From Ruicaihuangia caeni (lineage in GTDB: Bacteria; Actinomycetota; Actinomycetes; Actinomycetales; Microbacteriaceae): a stretch of DNA of 64,000 bases. The notes under the pieces were generated by a model. It saw only the letters and a list, made by a program, of their open reading frames with translations, did not search any database and had not been told where the DNA came from. The DNA lies in NCBI RefSeq assembly GCF_029952955.1, contig NZ_JASATX010000001.1, positions 310,001 through 374,000 of the forward strand, read 5' to 3'. Positions 53,052 to 61,741 of this stretch are shown here, piece by piece; within the stretch, counting starts at the first letter, position 1; the number at the start of each line of letters is the position of its first letter. The translations under genes were made by a program, and so were the position numbers.

Positions 53052-54215
53052 GTGGCGGAGCACATCGAGCCGACGGCTGACAGCGGCGAATCGGCCGGAT
53101 CGGAACACCCCGGTTCGGAAGCGACCCGTTCGCGACTGACCGTTGCACTGCTCTTCGGCGGGCGATCCTCCGAGCACTCGATCAGCTGCGCGACGGCGAG
53201 CGGCGTGCTCGGCGCCATCGACCGCGAGCGCTATGACGTGATCCCGGTCGGCATCACGCGCGATGGCGCCTTCACACTGCAGCCGGATGACCCGGCCCGC
53301 TTCGCGCTCAGCAGCGACCTGCCCGAGGTCATCGACAACGGCACGCGGGTGCGGCTCCCCGACTCGGCTGCGTCATCGGAGTGGACGGTGACGGATGCCG
53401 CCGGCGCCACCACATCGCTCGGCACCGTCGACGTGGCCTTCCCCATCCTGCACGGCCCCTTCGGCGAAGACGGCACCGTGCAGGGCATGCTCGAGCTCTT
53501 CGGCATCCCGTACGTCGGCGCCGGCGTGCTGGCATCGGCTGCGGGCATGGACAAGCACTTCACGAAGAGCCTCTTGCAGCACGCCGGCATCCCAGTGGCC
53601 GATTGGGTCACGATCACGGCGGGCGAGCGCGAGTCCCGTCGACCAGGGCTCGTCGAGGAGCTGGAGCCGCTCGGCTGGCCGCTGTTCGTCAAGCCCGCGC
53701 GAGCCGGCTCGAGCGTCGGCGTCACGCGGGTCGCCGCTCCTGAGGGGCTCGACGCTGCGCTCGACGCCGCGTTCGCCGAGGATTCCCGCGTGCTGGTCGA
53801 GCGGGCCCTCGTCGGCCGCGAAGTGGAGTGCGCGGTGCTCGCCGGTCGCAACGGCGGTGCGCCGAGGGTCTCCGTCGCGGGCGAGATCGTCGTTACCGGT
53901 CGCGACTTCTACGACTTCGAGGCCAAGTACCTCGACGCGCCAGGCATCGAGCTGGTGTGCCCGGCGGTGCTGTCCGACGCCGAGCTGGCAGAGATGCGCC
54001 GGGTCGCCGCCGCCGCGTTCGACGCGATCGGGGGAGCGGGCCTTGCGCGCGTCGACTTCTTCCTCACTGACGACGGCTTCGTCGTCAACGAGGTGAACAC
54101 CATGCCGGGCTTCACCCCCATCTCGATGTTCCCCAAGTGCTGGATCGCCTCGGGAGTCTCGTACCCGGAGCTGATCGACGAACTGATCACGCTCGGCCTC
54201 GAGACCGCGCGGTAG
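53052..54215 (+). CDS. ddl: D-alanine--D-alanine ligase
   Basis: A 387-residue ATP-grasp ligase from GTG 53052 behind AGGGGGA. Landmarks are LFGGRSSEHSISCATASG at the N-terminus, HGPFGEDGTVQGMLEL, AGMDKHFTKSLL, FVKPARAGSSVGVTRV and VNEVNTMPGFTPISMFPK at the end. The KF/Y choice in the ligase loop (FYDFEAKYLD) fits D-Ala-D-Ala rather than D-Ala-D-Lac. It is the last gene of the leuC-to-ddl run, and the hairpin at 54228-54246 follows its stop. Confidence 0.95.
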   Translation: MAEHIEPTADSGESAGSEHPGSEATRSRLTVALLFGGRSSEHSISCATASGVLGAIDRERYDVIPVGITRDGAFTLQPDDPARFALSSDLPEVIDNGTRVRLPDSAASSEWTVTDAAGATTSLGTVDVAFPILHGPFGEDGTVQGMLELFGIPYVGAGVLASAAGMDKHFTKSLLQHAGIPVADWVTITAGERESRRPGLVEELEPLGWPLFVKPARAGSSVGVTRVAAPEGLDAALDAAFAEDSRVLVERALVGREVECAVLAGRNGGAPRVSVAGEIVVTGRDFYDFEAKYLDAPGIELVCPAVLSDAELAEMRRVAAAAFDAIGGAGLARVDFFLTDDGFVVNEVNTMPGFTPISMFPKCWIASGVSYPELIDELITLGLETAR

Positions 54216-54227
54216 CCCAGCCCGCAC

Positions 54228-54246
54228 GACGCCGGCCTTCGGCGTC
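54228..54246 (+). terminator. Hairpin after ddl
   Basis: GACGCCG (54228-54234) pairs with CGGCGTC (54240-54246) around a five-base loop, 12 bases after the ddl stop. There is no U-run. It is a plausible weak terminator for the leuC-ddl transcript. Confidence 0.5.
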
Positions 54247-54327
54247 CGGCTCGCGCTCGCCGCTCGGCTTCCGGCCGCTCGGAGTGGGGCCCGTCGGCAT
54301 CAACCGTTTGGCATCCGCCCCCCGCCT

Positions 54328-54393
54328 GTCTGCGCCACCTGCAGACATCTGCGCCACGTCTCCCTGGCGCGCTTGTCCGTGAGTGGCGCAGAC
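54328..54393. repeat. Intergenic direct-direct-inverted repeat element (B)
   Basis: The unit TCTGCGCCAC occurs at 54329-54338 and 54348-54357, 19 bases apart, and inverted as GTGGCGCAGA at 54383-54392. An 11-base perfect inverted repeat (54328-54338 with 54383-54393) frames the element. Read on the other strand, the order is inverted copy, 25-base spacer, direct copy, 9-base gap, direct copy, as in the element at 9047-9107. It lies between the convergent 3' ends of ddl and the DUF3515 gene. Confidence 0.7.
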
Positions 54394-54411
54394 GCGGATG
54401 CGGGCTAAGGC

Positions 54412-54906
54412 CTACTGTTCGTTCAGCGCGTCGACGCGCGAGAGACAGCTGCGCTCCTGCGGCACGGTCGACACCGAGTTCGCGAGGTCCTCGAGCACCG
54501 CGCGGCCCGATACGGTCGCGCCGTTGATAGCGACGGTGATCGCAGGGTCGCGGCCGTAGGTCGTGAAGTAGGTGAGGGGCTCCTCGGTGGCGTCGCGCAG
54601 CCAGTCGATGCCTCGCACCTCCACGCAGTCCATCTCCGACGGCGCGGGCACGGGAACGCCGCAGCTCAGGAAGACGGATGCCGGGTCGCCCCATGCCGCG
54701 GTTGCCTGCGCGTTCGTCTCCCGCTGCTCGAGGTCGCCCGCGAACTCCGGCAGCCGCACGATCACACCCGCGCATGCCGGGTTGTTCGAATCGGCGGCGG
54801 GCTCCATCACGACCGTGGCGGCGCATCCGGTCAGCAGCACGGTCGCTGCGACCACGGATGCCGCAGCAGCAGCCCGGGTGAGCGAGCGCCACGGCGCGGG
54901 GGTCAT
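54412..54906 (-). CDS. DUF3515 lipoprotein
   Basis: A protein of 164 residues with a lipoprotein signal peptide: basic start, hydrophobic core AAAAASVVAATVLLTGC and a lipobox LTGC near residue 27. The mature part has the features of DUF3515: ACAGVIVRLPEFAGDLEQRE, TAAWGDPASVFLSCGVP and a C-terminal Cys. ATG 54906 gives a normal signal length and leaves room for a promoter shared with thiL. A start at 54960 would lengthen the signal region to 44 residues. The function is unknown; the gene is regularly found beside ddl and thiL in actinomycetes. Confidence 0.85.
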   Translation of the reverse strand: MTPAPWRSLTRAAAAASVVAATVLLTGCAATVVMEPAADSNNPACAGVIVRLPEFAGDLEQRETNAQATAAWGDPASVFLSCGVPVPAPSEMDCVEVRGIDWLRDATEEPLTYFTTYGRDPAITVAINGATVSGRAVLEDLANSVSTVPQERSCLSRVDALNEQ

Positions 54907-54984
54907 GGCGGCTCGGGCTCGCGGCATCCGGGACTGCGAACGGAGGTGCAGTGCAGTCATCACTGCCAGGCTACCGTGGTGCGG

Positions 54985-55968
54985 GTGAGTGAATCTGACA
55001 CCCTCGGAGCGATCGGCGAGGTCGCCACGCTGTCACGCGTCCTCCCTCGGCTGACGCCCGCTGCCGCGGCGGAACTGGGTCCGGGCGACGATTGCGCCGT
55101 CGTGGCAGCTCCGGACGGCCGCTTCGTCGTGACGAGCGACATGATGGTGCACGGACCCGATTTCCGGCTCGCCTGGTCGACCCCGTTCGACCTCGGGTGG
55201 AAGGCCGCCGCCACCAACCTCTCGGACGTCGCGGCGATGGGTGCCACGCCCACGGCGCTCACCGTGTCGATCGCCGCGCCTCGCGGGCTGGAGGTCTCGG
55301 TGCTCGAGGGCATCGCTGATGGGCTCGCCGCAGCCTGCGACGCACTCGCCCCCGGCTGCGGAGTCGTCGGCGGCGACCTCTCGGTCAGCGAGGTGTTGAC
55401 CATCGCGGTGACCGCGCTCGGCGACCTCGGCGGGCTCTCGCCGGTGCTGCGATCAGGAGCGCGCGTGGGCGATGTCGTCGCGGTCTCGGGTGTGCTCGGC
55501 GAAGCGGGACGAGGGCTTGCGGTGCTCTTCGCAGAGGGCGTCGATGCTTACGGAATGCCCGACGCGGATGCCGCGGCCTCCGCGCGGGAACGGCATCCCG
55601 AGTCCGTCGCGGCACAGCTGCGCCCCGAGCCGCCGATCGCAGACGGCCGGCTCGCGGCACTCGCGGGTGCTCACGCGATGATCGACCTCAGCGATGGGCT
55701 CGCGATCGACGCGCGCCGCGTCGCGGCGGCGAGCGGCATCGCGATCGACCTCGACTCGGTGGCGCTCGGAGCCGACCCGTTGCTCGCGCTCGAGGGCGGG
55801 GAGGCCCACAGCCTGCTCGCGACGTTCGCTGCCGGCACAGCGCTGCCGGGTGGTTTCAGAGCCATCGGCCGGGTGGTCGCCGGCGCCGGTCTGCTGCTCG
55901 ACGGTGCACCATGGCAGCGACCCTCGGGCTGGGATCCGTACCGGGGTTGGGACGGAGCGCGAGGATGA
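54985..55968 (+). CDS. thiL: Thiamine-monophosphate kinase
   Basis: A 327-residue enzyme of the PurM fold, phosphorylating thiamine monophosphate to the diphosphate. The ATP and metal motifs are intact: GDDCAVV, TSDMMVHGPDFRLAWS, NLSDVAAMGATPTAL, GGDLSVSEVLTIAV and MIDLSDGLAIDARRVA. GTG 54985 is preferred (MSESDTLGAIGEVATL); GTG 54979 would add two residues. Its TGA overlaps an ATG (55965) that opens a 23-codon ORF leading into the ArsR-type gene. Confidence 0.93.
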   Translation: MSESDTLGAIGEVATLSRVLPRLTPAAAAELGPGDDCAVVAAPDGRFVVTSDMMVHGPDFRLAWSTPFDLGWKAAATNLSDVAAMGATPTALTVSIAAPRGLEVSVLEGIADGLAAACDALAPGCGVVGGDLSVSEVLTIAVTALGDLGGLSPVLRSGARVGDVVAVSGVLGEAGRGLAVLFAEGVDAYGMPDADAAASARERHPESVAAQLRPEPPIADGRLAALAGAHAMIDLSDGLAIDARRVAAASGIAIDLDSVALGADPLLALEGGEAHSLLATFAAGTALPGGFRAIGRVVAGAGLLLDGAPWQRPSGWDPYRGWDGARG

Positions 55969-56036
55969 TCGATCGCGAAGGCAAGAGCGACGGCAAGAGC
56001 GACGGCACGAGCAGAGAATCGAAGGTGATCGCATGA
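55965..56036 (+). CDS. Candidate 23-residue coupling ORF
   Basis: An ATG overlapping the thiL stop (ATGA) opens a 23-codon frame, MIDREGKSDGKSDGTSRES then KVIA, which ends with TGA overlapping the ATG of the ArsR-type gene. It contains two GGCAAGAGCGAC units. It has coupling signals at both ends but no conserved protein character, so it may serve only to carry ribosomes from thiL to the next gene. Low confidence. Confidence 0.3.
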   Translation: MIDREGKSDGKSDGTSRESKVIA

Positions 56037-56302
56037 GCGGCAAGGACCTCTTCCACGCGATCGGCGACGCGCGCCGCCGTGCGCTGCTCGAGCTGCTGGG
56101 CGAGCGGCCCCGAACCGTGGGCGAACTCGCCGCGGAGCTCGGCATCGCGCAGCCCTCGGTGAGTCAGCACATCACCCTGCTGCGCGAGCTCGACCTCGTG
56201 TCGACGAGCCGCAGAGGCACCGCCACCGTCGTCGAACTCACCGCCGCACCGCTGCGCGATGTGGCCGCGTGGTGCCTCGACCTCGCCGACCGGCGCTCCT
56301 GA
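56033..56302 (+). CDS. ArsR-family helix-turn-helix regulator
   Basis: An 89-residue single-domain winged-helix protein from ATG 56033 behind GAAGGTGAT. The helix-turn-helix reads ELAAELGIAQPSVSQHITLL, with RRGTATVVELT as the wing. It lacks the cysteine pairs of metal-sensing ArsR proteins. The type (AIGDARRRALLELLGERPRT) resembles repressors that sense small organic molecules or act through a partner. Its targets are unknown; the neighbouring thiL and rsmD do not indicate one. Confidence 0.85.
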   Translation: MSGKDLFHAIGDARRRALLELLGERPRTVGELAAELGIAQPSVSQHITLLRELDLVSTSRRGTATVVELTAAPLRDVAAWCLDLADRRS

Positions 56303-56356
56303 GCGCCTCCCGCATCCACGAGGCCGCAACCCGGAACCCGACGGGCAGCAGCGCGG

Positions 56357-56932
56357 TCAGTCTCCGGATGTCGGCGTGAGCCAGTACAGCGCGGTGTCGC
56401 CGTAGTCCTTGCGGCGCTCGAGTTCGAGACCCTCGGGGAGCATCGGCTGCGGGGCCTTGGACGATCGCTCGAGCACCACGATCGAGTCGTCGCCGAGCCG
56501 GGGGACCAGCGCTTCGAGCAAGTGCTCGAGTTCGAGGTTTCCGAGGTCGTAGGGCGGGTCGATGAGCACCACATCGAACTGCTCGGCCGCGCCGGCGACG
56601 AAGGTGCGTGCGGGGGAGCCGCTCACGGTGATGCGGGGCGCGCGGCCTCGGGGCGCGGCATCCGCCACCACTGCCGCATTCCGCCGGCAGATCGCGGCCG
56701 CCGCACGGGCGCGTTCGACCAGCGTGATGCTCACTGCGCCCCTCGAGGCGGCCTCGAGTCCGAGCGCGCCCGATCCGGCGAAGAGGTCGAGCACGTTCGC
56801 GCCCTGCAACGCGCCGCGCGCATCGAGCGCGCTGAAGATCGCCTCGCGCACCCGATCGCTGGTCGGTCTCGTGCCGGCCGGGGGAACCGCCAGCGTGAGT
56901 GAGCCGGCGAAGCCCGCGATGATGCGCGTCAT
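56357..56932 (-). CDS. rsmD: 16S rRNA (guanine-966-N2) methyltransferase
   Basis: A 191-residue methyltransferase from ATG 56932. The AdoMet-binding motif VLDLFAGSGALGLEAASRGA and the catalytic DPPY (VVLIDPPYDL) are intact, and RPTSDRVREAIFSAL is the RsmD-type N-terminal block. It methylates G966 of 16S rRNA. It is divergent from recG, with 67 bases between the starts. Longer frames upstream on the same strand run into recG and are rejected. Confidence 0.93.
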   Translation of the reverse strand: MTRIIAGFAGSLTLAVPPAGTRPTSDRVREAIFSALDARGALQGANVLDLFAGSGALGLEAASRGAVSITLVERARAAAAICRRNAAVVADAAPRGRAPRITVSGSPARTFVAGAAEQFDVVLIDPPYDLGNLELEHLLEALVPRLGDDSIVVLERSSKAPQPMLPEGLELERRKDYGDTALYWLTPTSGD

Positions 56933-56999
56933 GCGTTCGAGGGTAGTGCCGCGGCCGCGCCGTCCCTGCACTGTCAGCGCTCGCAGGTAGCGTTGCAGC

Positions 57000-59228
57000 G
57001 TGCCTTCTCCGCTCGACGCCAAGCTCTCGAACACGCTCGGCGGTCGCACCGCGGGCGCGTTCGAGCGCGCGCTGGGCCTTCGCACGGTGGGCGACCTGCT
57101 GCACCACTTCCCGCGGCGGTACGCCCGGCGGGGCGAGCTCACCGCGCTCGACGAGCTCGAGGTGGGCGCAAGCGTCACGATCGTCGCCGAGGTGCTGCGC
57201 ACGAGCGAGCGCCGCATGCAGCAGCGACGCGGGTCGATCCTCGAGGTCGCCATCAGTGATGGCCGCGGCATTCTGACGCTCACCTTCTTCAACCAGGCCT
57301 GGCGCAAGAACGAACTGGTGCCCGGTGCGCGCGGCATCTTCGCCGGCAAGGTGGGGGAGTATCGGGGCACGCGCCAGCTGGCGCACCCCGACTACGAGCT
57401 CTTCGAACGCGACCCCGACGGCCGCGTCGGGGCGAGCTCCCCAGCAGAGGCGGATGCCGCCTCGCCCGACGCAGCGCGCTGGGCGATGCAGCCGATTCCC
57501 ATCTACCCGGCCACGTCCACTGTCGCCTCCTGGCAGTTGCAGCGCGCGATCGGCGTGGTGCTCGACACGCTGCCACCGCTCGACGATCCGGTGCCTGCAA
57601 GCATCCGCCGTCGGGAGCAGCTGATGGACTACGCGAAGGCTCTCGACGCTGTGCACCGTCCCGAGCGCGACGAAGACCATCGGCGAGCGCGCGACGCGCT
57701 GCGCTATCAGGAGGCGTTCGTGCTGCAGACGGCACTGCTGCGCGAGCGGGCGAAGCGGCGCGAGCACGCCGCCGCAGTGCGCACGCCGGGTCGGCGCTCG
57801 GCCGAGTTCCACGCGCACCTGCCGTTCGAGCTCACCGACGACCAGCAGCGGGTCGGCGCCGAGATCGAGGCAGACCTCGCTTCAGGCGTACCGATGAACC
57901 GTCTCGTGCAGGGCGAGGTGGGCTCGGGCAAGACGCTCGTCGCGCTCCGAGCGATGCTCGCGGTCGCCGACTCCGGCGGCCAGGCCGCGCTGCTCGCACC
58001 GACAGAGGTGCTCGCCGCCCAGCATCTGCGCTCGATCGTCGCCTCGCTCGGCCCCGACCTCGCGGCGGCGCTGCGACCCACGCTCCTCACCGGTGGGCTC
58101 AGCACCGCTGAGCGGCGCAAGGCACTGCTCGCAGCGGCAGCCGGTTCATCGAGCATCATCGTCGGCACGCACGCGCTGCTCAGCGACAATGTGACCTTCG
58201 CCGATCTCGGACTGGTCGTCGTCGACGAGCAGCACCGGTTCGGCGTGGATCAGCGTGAGGCGCTGCGGCTCAAAGGATCACAAGCGCCCCATGTGCTGGT
58301 CCTGACCGCCACTCCCATCCCGCGAACCGTTGCGATGACGGTCTTCGGCGATCTCGACGTGTCGACCATCACGCAGCTCCCCGCAGGGCGCACACCGATC
58401 ACGTCGCATGTCGTGCCGCTCGCCGAGCGACCCGGCTGGCTCACGCGAGCATGGGAGCGCATCGGTGAGGAGCTCGACCAGGGGCGCCAGGCGTTCGTCG
58501 TCTGCCCGGCGATCGAGCCGGGCGCCCTCGACGATACGGGTGACGAGGTCGTCGACGATGACCGCGCCGAGGTCAGCGAAGGAGACAGCGCCCAGACCGA
58601 GGCCGCTGCGGCGCGCATCGCCAACGTGCTCGAGGTCACGCAGTTGCTGCGCGAAGGGCCAGCGCTGCACGGCCGCCGCATCGAAGCCCTGCACGGGCGG
58701 CTCTCCAGCGATGACAAAGACCGCATCATGCGAGAGTTCGCCCGTGGCGCGATCGATGTGCTCGTGGCCACGACGGTCGTCGAAGTGGGCGTCGACGTGC
58801 CGAACGCGTCGACCATGGTCATCCTCGACGCCGACCGCTTCGGGGTGTCGCAACTTCACCAGCTTCGGGGGAGAGTGGGGCGAGGCGGCGTCCCCGGCCT
58901 CTGCCTCTTCGTGACGCGCGCGCCCCTCGGCACCGTCGCCAGAGAGCGGGTGGATGCGGTGGCCTCGACGCTCGACGGGTTCGAGCTCGCGCAGATCGAC
59001 CTCGAACTCCGTCGCGAGGGCGACGTGCTCGGCAGCGAGCAATCCGGAGGACGCTCGAGTCTCAAGCTGCTGCGTGTTGTGCACGACGGCGAGCTGATCG
59101 GCGAGGCGCGGGCCGCGGCCGAGAGCGTGCTGGCCGACGACCCCGAACTCGACGCGCACCCCGCGCTGCGTGGAGCCCTCCAGCGGCGCCTCGACGAGAC
59201 CGCACAGACGTTCCTCGCGAAGAACTGA
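57000..59228 (+). CDS. recG: ATP-dependent DNA helicase RecG
   Basis: A 742-residue helicase from GTG 57000. The N-terminal wedge/OB domain occupies about residues 1-150. The helicase core follows: Walker A GEVGSGKT with Lys311, the DEQH box at 409-412 (VVVDEQHRFGVDQREALR), motif III TATPIPRT, and the C-terminal RGRVGRGGVPGLC with the TRG-like end. It remodels stalled forks and Holliday junctions. There is a small acidic insertion (about residues 515-530). coaD follows after about 100 bases in which I see no clear promoter or terminator. Confidence 0.95.
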   Translation: MPSPLDAKLSNTLGGRTAGAFERALGLRTVGDLLHHFPRRYARRGELTALDELEVGASVTIVAEVLRTSERRMQQRRGSILEVAISDGRGILTLTFFNQAWRKNELVPGARGIFAGKVGEYRGTRQLAHPDYELFERDPDGRVGASSPAEADAASPDAARWAMQPIPIYPATSTVASWQLQRAIGVVLDTLPPLDDPVPASIRRREQLMDYAKALDAVHRPERDEDHRRARDALRYQEAFVLQTALLRERAKRREHAAAVRTPGRRSAEFHAHLPFELTDDQQRVGAEIEADLASGVPMNRLVQGEVGSGKTLVALRAMLAVADSGGQAALLAPTEVLAAQHLRSIVASLGPDLAAALRPTLLTGGLSTAERRKALLAAAAGSSSIIVGTHALLSDNVTFADLGLVVVDEQHRFGVDQREALRLKGSQAPHVLVLTATPIPRTVAMTVFGDLDVSTITQLPAGRTPITSHVVPLAERPGWLTRAWERIGEELDQGRQAFVVCPAIEPGALDDTGDEVVDDDRAEVSEGDSAQTEAAAARIANVLEVTQLLREGPALHGRRIEALHGRLSSDDKDRIMREFARGAIDVLVATTVVEVGVDVPNASTMVILDADRFGVSQLHQLRGRVGRGGVPGLCLFVTRAPLGTVARERVDAVASTLDGFELAQIDLELRREGDVLGSEQSGGRSSLKLLRVVHDGELIGEARAAAESVLADDPELDAHPALRGALQRRLDETAQTFLAKN

Positions 59229-59327
59229 GTCGCAACGACTGCATCGCCGTCGCGATCGCCGTCGCGGTGTTGCGCCCGGCTGCGCCCCCGAGAGTCATCA
59301 CTACGGCACCATCACTAGGCTTGAGGC

Positions 59328-59819
59328 ATGAGCAGGATCGCCGTCGTCCCCGGGTCGTTCGACCCGATCACCCTCGGCCATCTCGACGTCATCGACCGGG
59401 CGTCTCGCATCTTCGACGAGGTGCACGTGCTCGTCGTGCACAACCCCGACAAGTCGGCCCTGCTGCCGATCGCGCAGCGCGTCACCCTCATCGACCGCGC
59501 CATTCGCGAGGCCGGCATCCCCGATCACGTGCTCGTCACCAGCTGGAGCATGGGGCTGCTCGTCGACTACTGCGTCGACGTGGGGGCGAGCGTGCTGGTG
59601 AAGGGCATCCGCTCGCAGATCGATGTCGCCTATGAGACTCCGATGGCCATCGTGAACCGCAACCTCGCCGAGGTGGAGACGGTGTTCCTGCTGCCCGACC
59701 CCTCCCACGCACATGTGTCGAGCTCGCTCGTGCGCCAGGTGGCGGGACTCGGCGGCGACATCTCGCCGTATGTGCCGGCCGCGGTCGCCGACTACCTTCA
59801 GAACCAACGTGGCGACTGA
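59328..59819 (+). CDS. coaD: Phosphopantetheine adenylyltransferase
   Basis: A 163-residue nucleotidyltransferase from ATG 59328. The [12 protein letters not shown] motif includes the HxGH-type site, and the second conserved block [20 protein letters not shown] and the SSSLVRQVA end match CoaD. It makes dephospho-CoA from 4'-phosphopantetheine and ATP. The oxidoreductase gene begins within its last 11 bases, so the two are coupled. Confidence 0.96.
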   Translation: MSRIAVVPGSFDPITLGHLDVIDRASRIFDEVHVLVVHNPDKSALLPIAQRVTLIDRAIREAGIPDHVLVTSWSMGLLVDYCVDVGASVLVKGIRSQIDVAYETPMAIVNRNLAEVETVFLLPDPSHAHVSSSLVRQVAGLGGDISPYVPAAVADYLQNQRGD

Positions 59820-60846
59820 GTCGCGGGTCTCCTCATCGGGAGATCTCGGCCGCTGCGCCATCGGCTACGCGGCGATGCTCGAGCAGTTCCCGCCCGCGGA
59901 AGCGGTCGAGCTCGGCGCGTTCGCCGAGCAGCACGGCTTCTCCGGTGTCATGGCGGCCGATCACTTCCAGCCCTGGCTCCCCGCGCAGGGGCAGAGCCCG
60001 TTCGTGTGGAACGTGCTCACGGCTCTCGCCGAGCGCACCACCGGAGACATCGGGCCCGGCGTCACCGCGCCGACCTACCGCGTGCACCCCGCCGTCGTGG
60101 CGCAGGCCAGTGCGACGCTCGCGTCGATGTACCCGGGGCGGCACTGGTTGGGCATCGGCTCGGGGGAAGCGATCAACGAGCACATCGTCGGGCAGTACTG
60201 GCCCGAGGCGCACGAGCGCATCGGTCGCATGTTCGAGGCCGTCGACATCATCAAGAAGCTCTTCGCCTCCGGCATCCAGCACAAAGACGTCAAGCACCAG
60301 GGCCAGTACTACAAGCTCGAGACGACCCGGTTGTGGACCATGCCCGAGACGCCGCCGGAGATCTTCATCGCCACCTCGGGCCCGGTGACCGCTCGTCGGG
60401 CCGGTCGCGTGGCCGACGGGCTCATCACCGTTGAGGCTCCTCGCGAGCGCATCGAGCATCTGTTCGCACGCTTCGCAGCCGGCGCGCGCGAGGGCGGACG
60501 TCGAGCCGAGGCCATGCCGAAGGTGCTGCAACTGCACCTTTCCTGGGCCGAGACCGACGAGGAGGCCATGCGCAACGCGCTCGCCGAGTGGCCCATGGCG
60601 GCGATGCCCTTCGCGAAGAGCGACATCCGCTCGCCCTATGAGTTCGAGCAGCTCGCTCGAATGGTGCGGCCCGAGGACTTCAACGGACGGATGCTGGTCT
60701 CCAGCGACCCTGACCGGCACCGCGCGCACATCCAGCGGTTCATCGACCTCGGGTTCGACCGCATCTACCTGCACAACGTCGGCCGCAACCAGCGCGAGTG
60801 GATCACCCGCTTCGGCCGGGATGTGCTGCCGCAGCTTCAGCGATGA
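59809..60846 (+). CDS. F420-dependent LLM-class oxidoreductase (Fgd-like)
   Basis: A 345-residue luciferase-like TIM-barrel flavin/F420 enzyme from GTG 59809, overlapping coaD. Landmarks are [60 protein letters not shown] and [19 protein letters not shown], all close to the glucose-6-phosphate dehydrogenase (Fgd) subgroup. The product either regenerates reduced F420 or uses it; cofE directly downstream supports the cofactor. The true substrate is not certain, as several related LLM subgroups share these features. Confidence 0.82.
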   Translation: MATESRVSSSGDLGRCAIGYAAMLEQFPPAEAVELGAFAEQHGFSGVMAADHFQPWLPAQGQSPFVWNVLTALAERTTGDIGPGVTAPTYRVHPAVVAQASATLASMYPGRHWLGIGSGEAINEHIVGQYWPEAHERIGRMFEAVDIIKKLFASGIQHKDVKHQGQYYKLETTRLWTMPETPPEIFIATSGPVTARRAGRVADGLITVEAPRERIEHLFARFAAGAREGGRRAEAMPKVLQLHLSWAETDEEAMRNALAEWPMAAMPFAKSDIRSPYEFEQLARMVRPEDFNGRMLVSSDPDRHRAHIQRFIDLGFDRIYLHNVGRNQREWITRFGRDVLPQLQR

Positions 60847-60859
60847 GGAGCCGCAACCC

Positions 60860-61630
60860 ATGATCAGCATCTTCGCGCTGGAGGGCATCCCCGAGATCGC
60901 CCCGGGCGACGACCTCGCGGCGATCATCGCGGGCGCCGCCGCCGGCGCGCTCATCGACGGCGACATCCTCGTGGTCACGTCGAAGATCGTCTCGAAGGCG
61001 GAAGGGCGCATTGTGCGCGCGCCCGACCGCGAGCAGGCCATCACCGAGCAGACGGTGCGCCTGGTCGCGAGCAAACCGCACGCGCACGGCACCGGAGTCA
61101 CCCGCATCGTCGAGAACCCGCAGGGGCTCGTGCTCGCAGCAGCGGGGGTCGACGCCAGCAACACTCCCGAAGGAACCGTGCTGCTCCTGCCCGAAGACCC
61201 CGACGCCTCAGCCCGGGCGATCGCCGCAGGGCTGCGAGAGCGCACCGGCAAACGCGTCGGCGTGATCATCAGTGACACGCTCGGCCGCCCCTGGCGGCTC
61301 GGGCAGATCGACCTCGCGATCGGGGCCGCCGGCGTGCACGTGTTCGACGATCTGCGCGGCAGGACCGACAGCGCCGGCCGCACGCTCGAGGTGACCATCA
61401 CCGCGACCGCCGATGAACTCGCTGCAGCCACAGATCTCGTGAAGGGCAAGACTTCCGGCCGCCCAGTGGCGGTCGTGCGAGGACTCCCCGAAGTCGTGAC
61501 CGAGCTCGACGCGCCCGGTGCCCGTTCGATCGTGCGCTCCTCGGCAGATGACCTCTTCAGCCTCGGCACGCGCGAGGCGTTCGAGGCCGGCGTCGCCGAA
61601 GGGCTGCGACGCGCCGGAGTCACTCCATGA
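60860..61630 (+). CDS. cofE: Coenzyme F420-0:L-glutamate ligase
   Basis: A 256-residue CofE/FbiB-N-type ligase from ATG 60860. Family blocks are [58 protein letters not shown] and the C-terminal [11 protein letters not shown] and [16 protein letters not shown]. It adds gamma-linked glutamates to F420-0. Mycobacterial FbiB carries an extra nitroreductase-like domain, absent here, so a separate partner would be needed for the final reduction. It follows the LLM gene by 13 bases. Confidence 0.93.
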   Translation: MISIFALEGIPEIAPGDDLAAIIAGAAAGALIDGDILVVTSKIVSKAEGRIVRAPDREQAITEQTVRLVASKPHAHGTGVTRIVENPQGLVLAAAGVDASNTPEGTVLLLPEDPDASARAIAAGLRERTGKRVGVIISDTLGRPWRLGQIDLAIGAAGVHVFDDLRGRTDSAGRTLEVTITATADELAAATDLVKGKTSGRPVAVVRGLPEVVTELDAPGARSIVRSSADDLFSLGTREAFEAGVAEGLRRAGVTP

Positions 61631-61741
61631 CTTGCCGAGAGGATGCCTGCAAGTCTGGCGTTACCGCTTTGTGACGGGCAGACTCGGCATGTGAGCAGTC
61701 TGCCGGCATCCTTCGGCACCGTGCCCGATGATGCGTACCCG

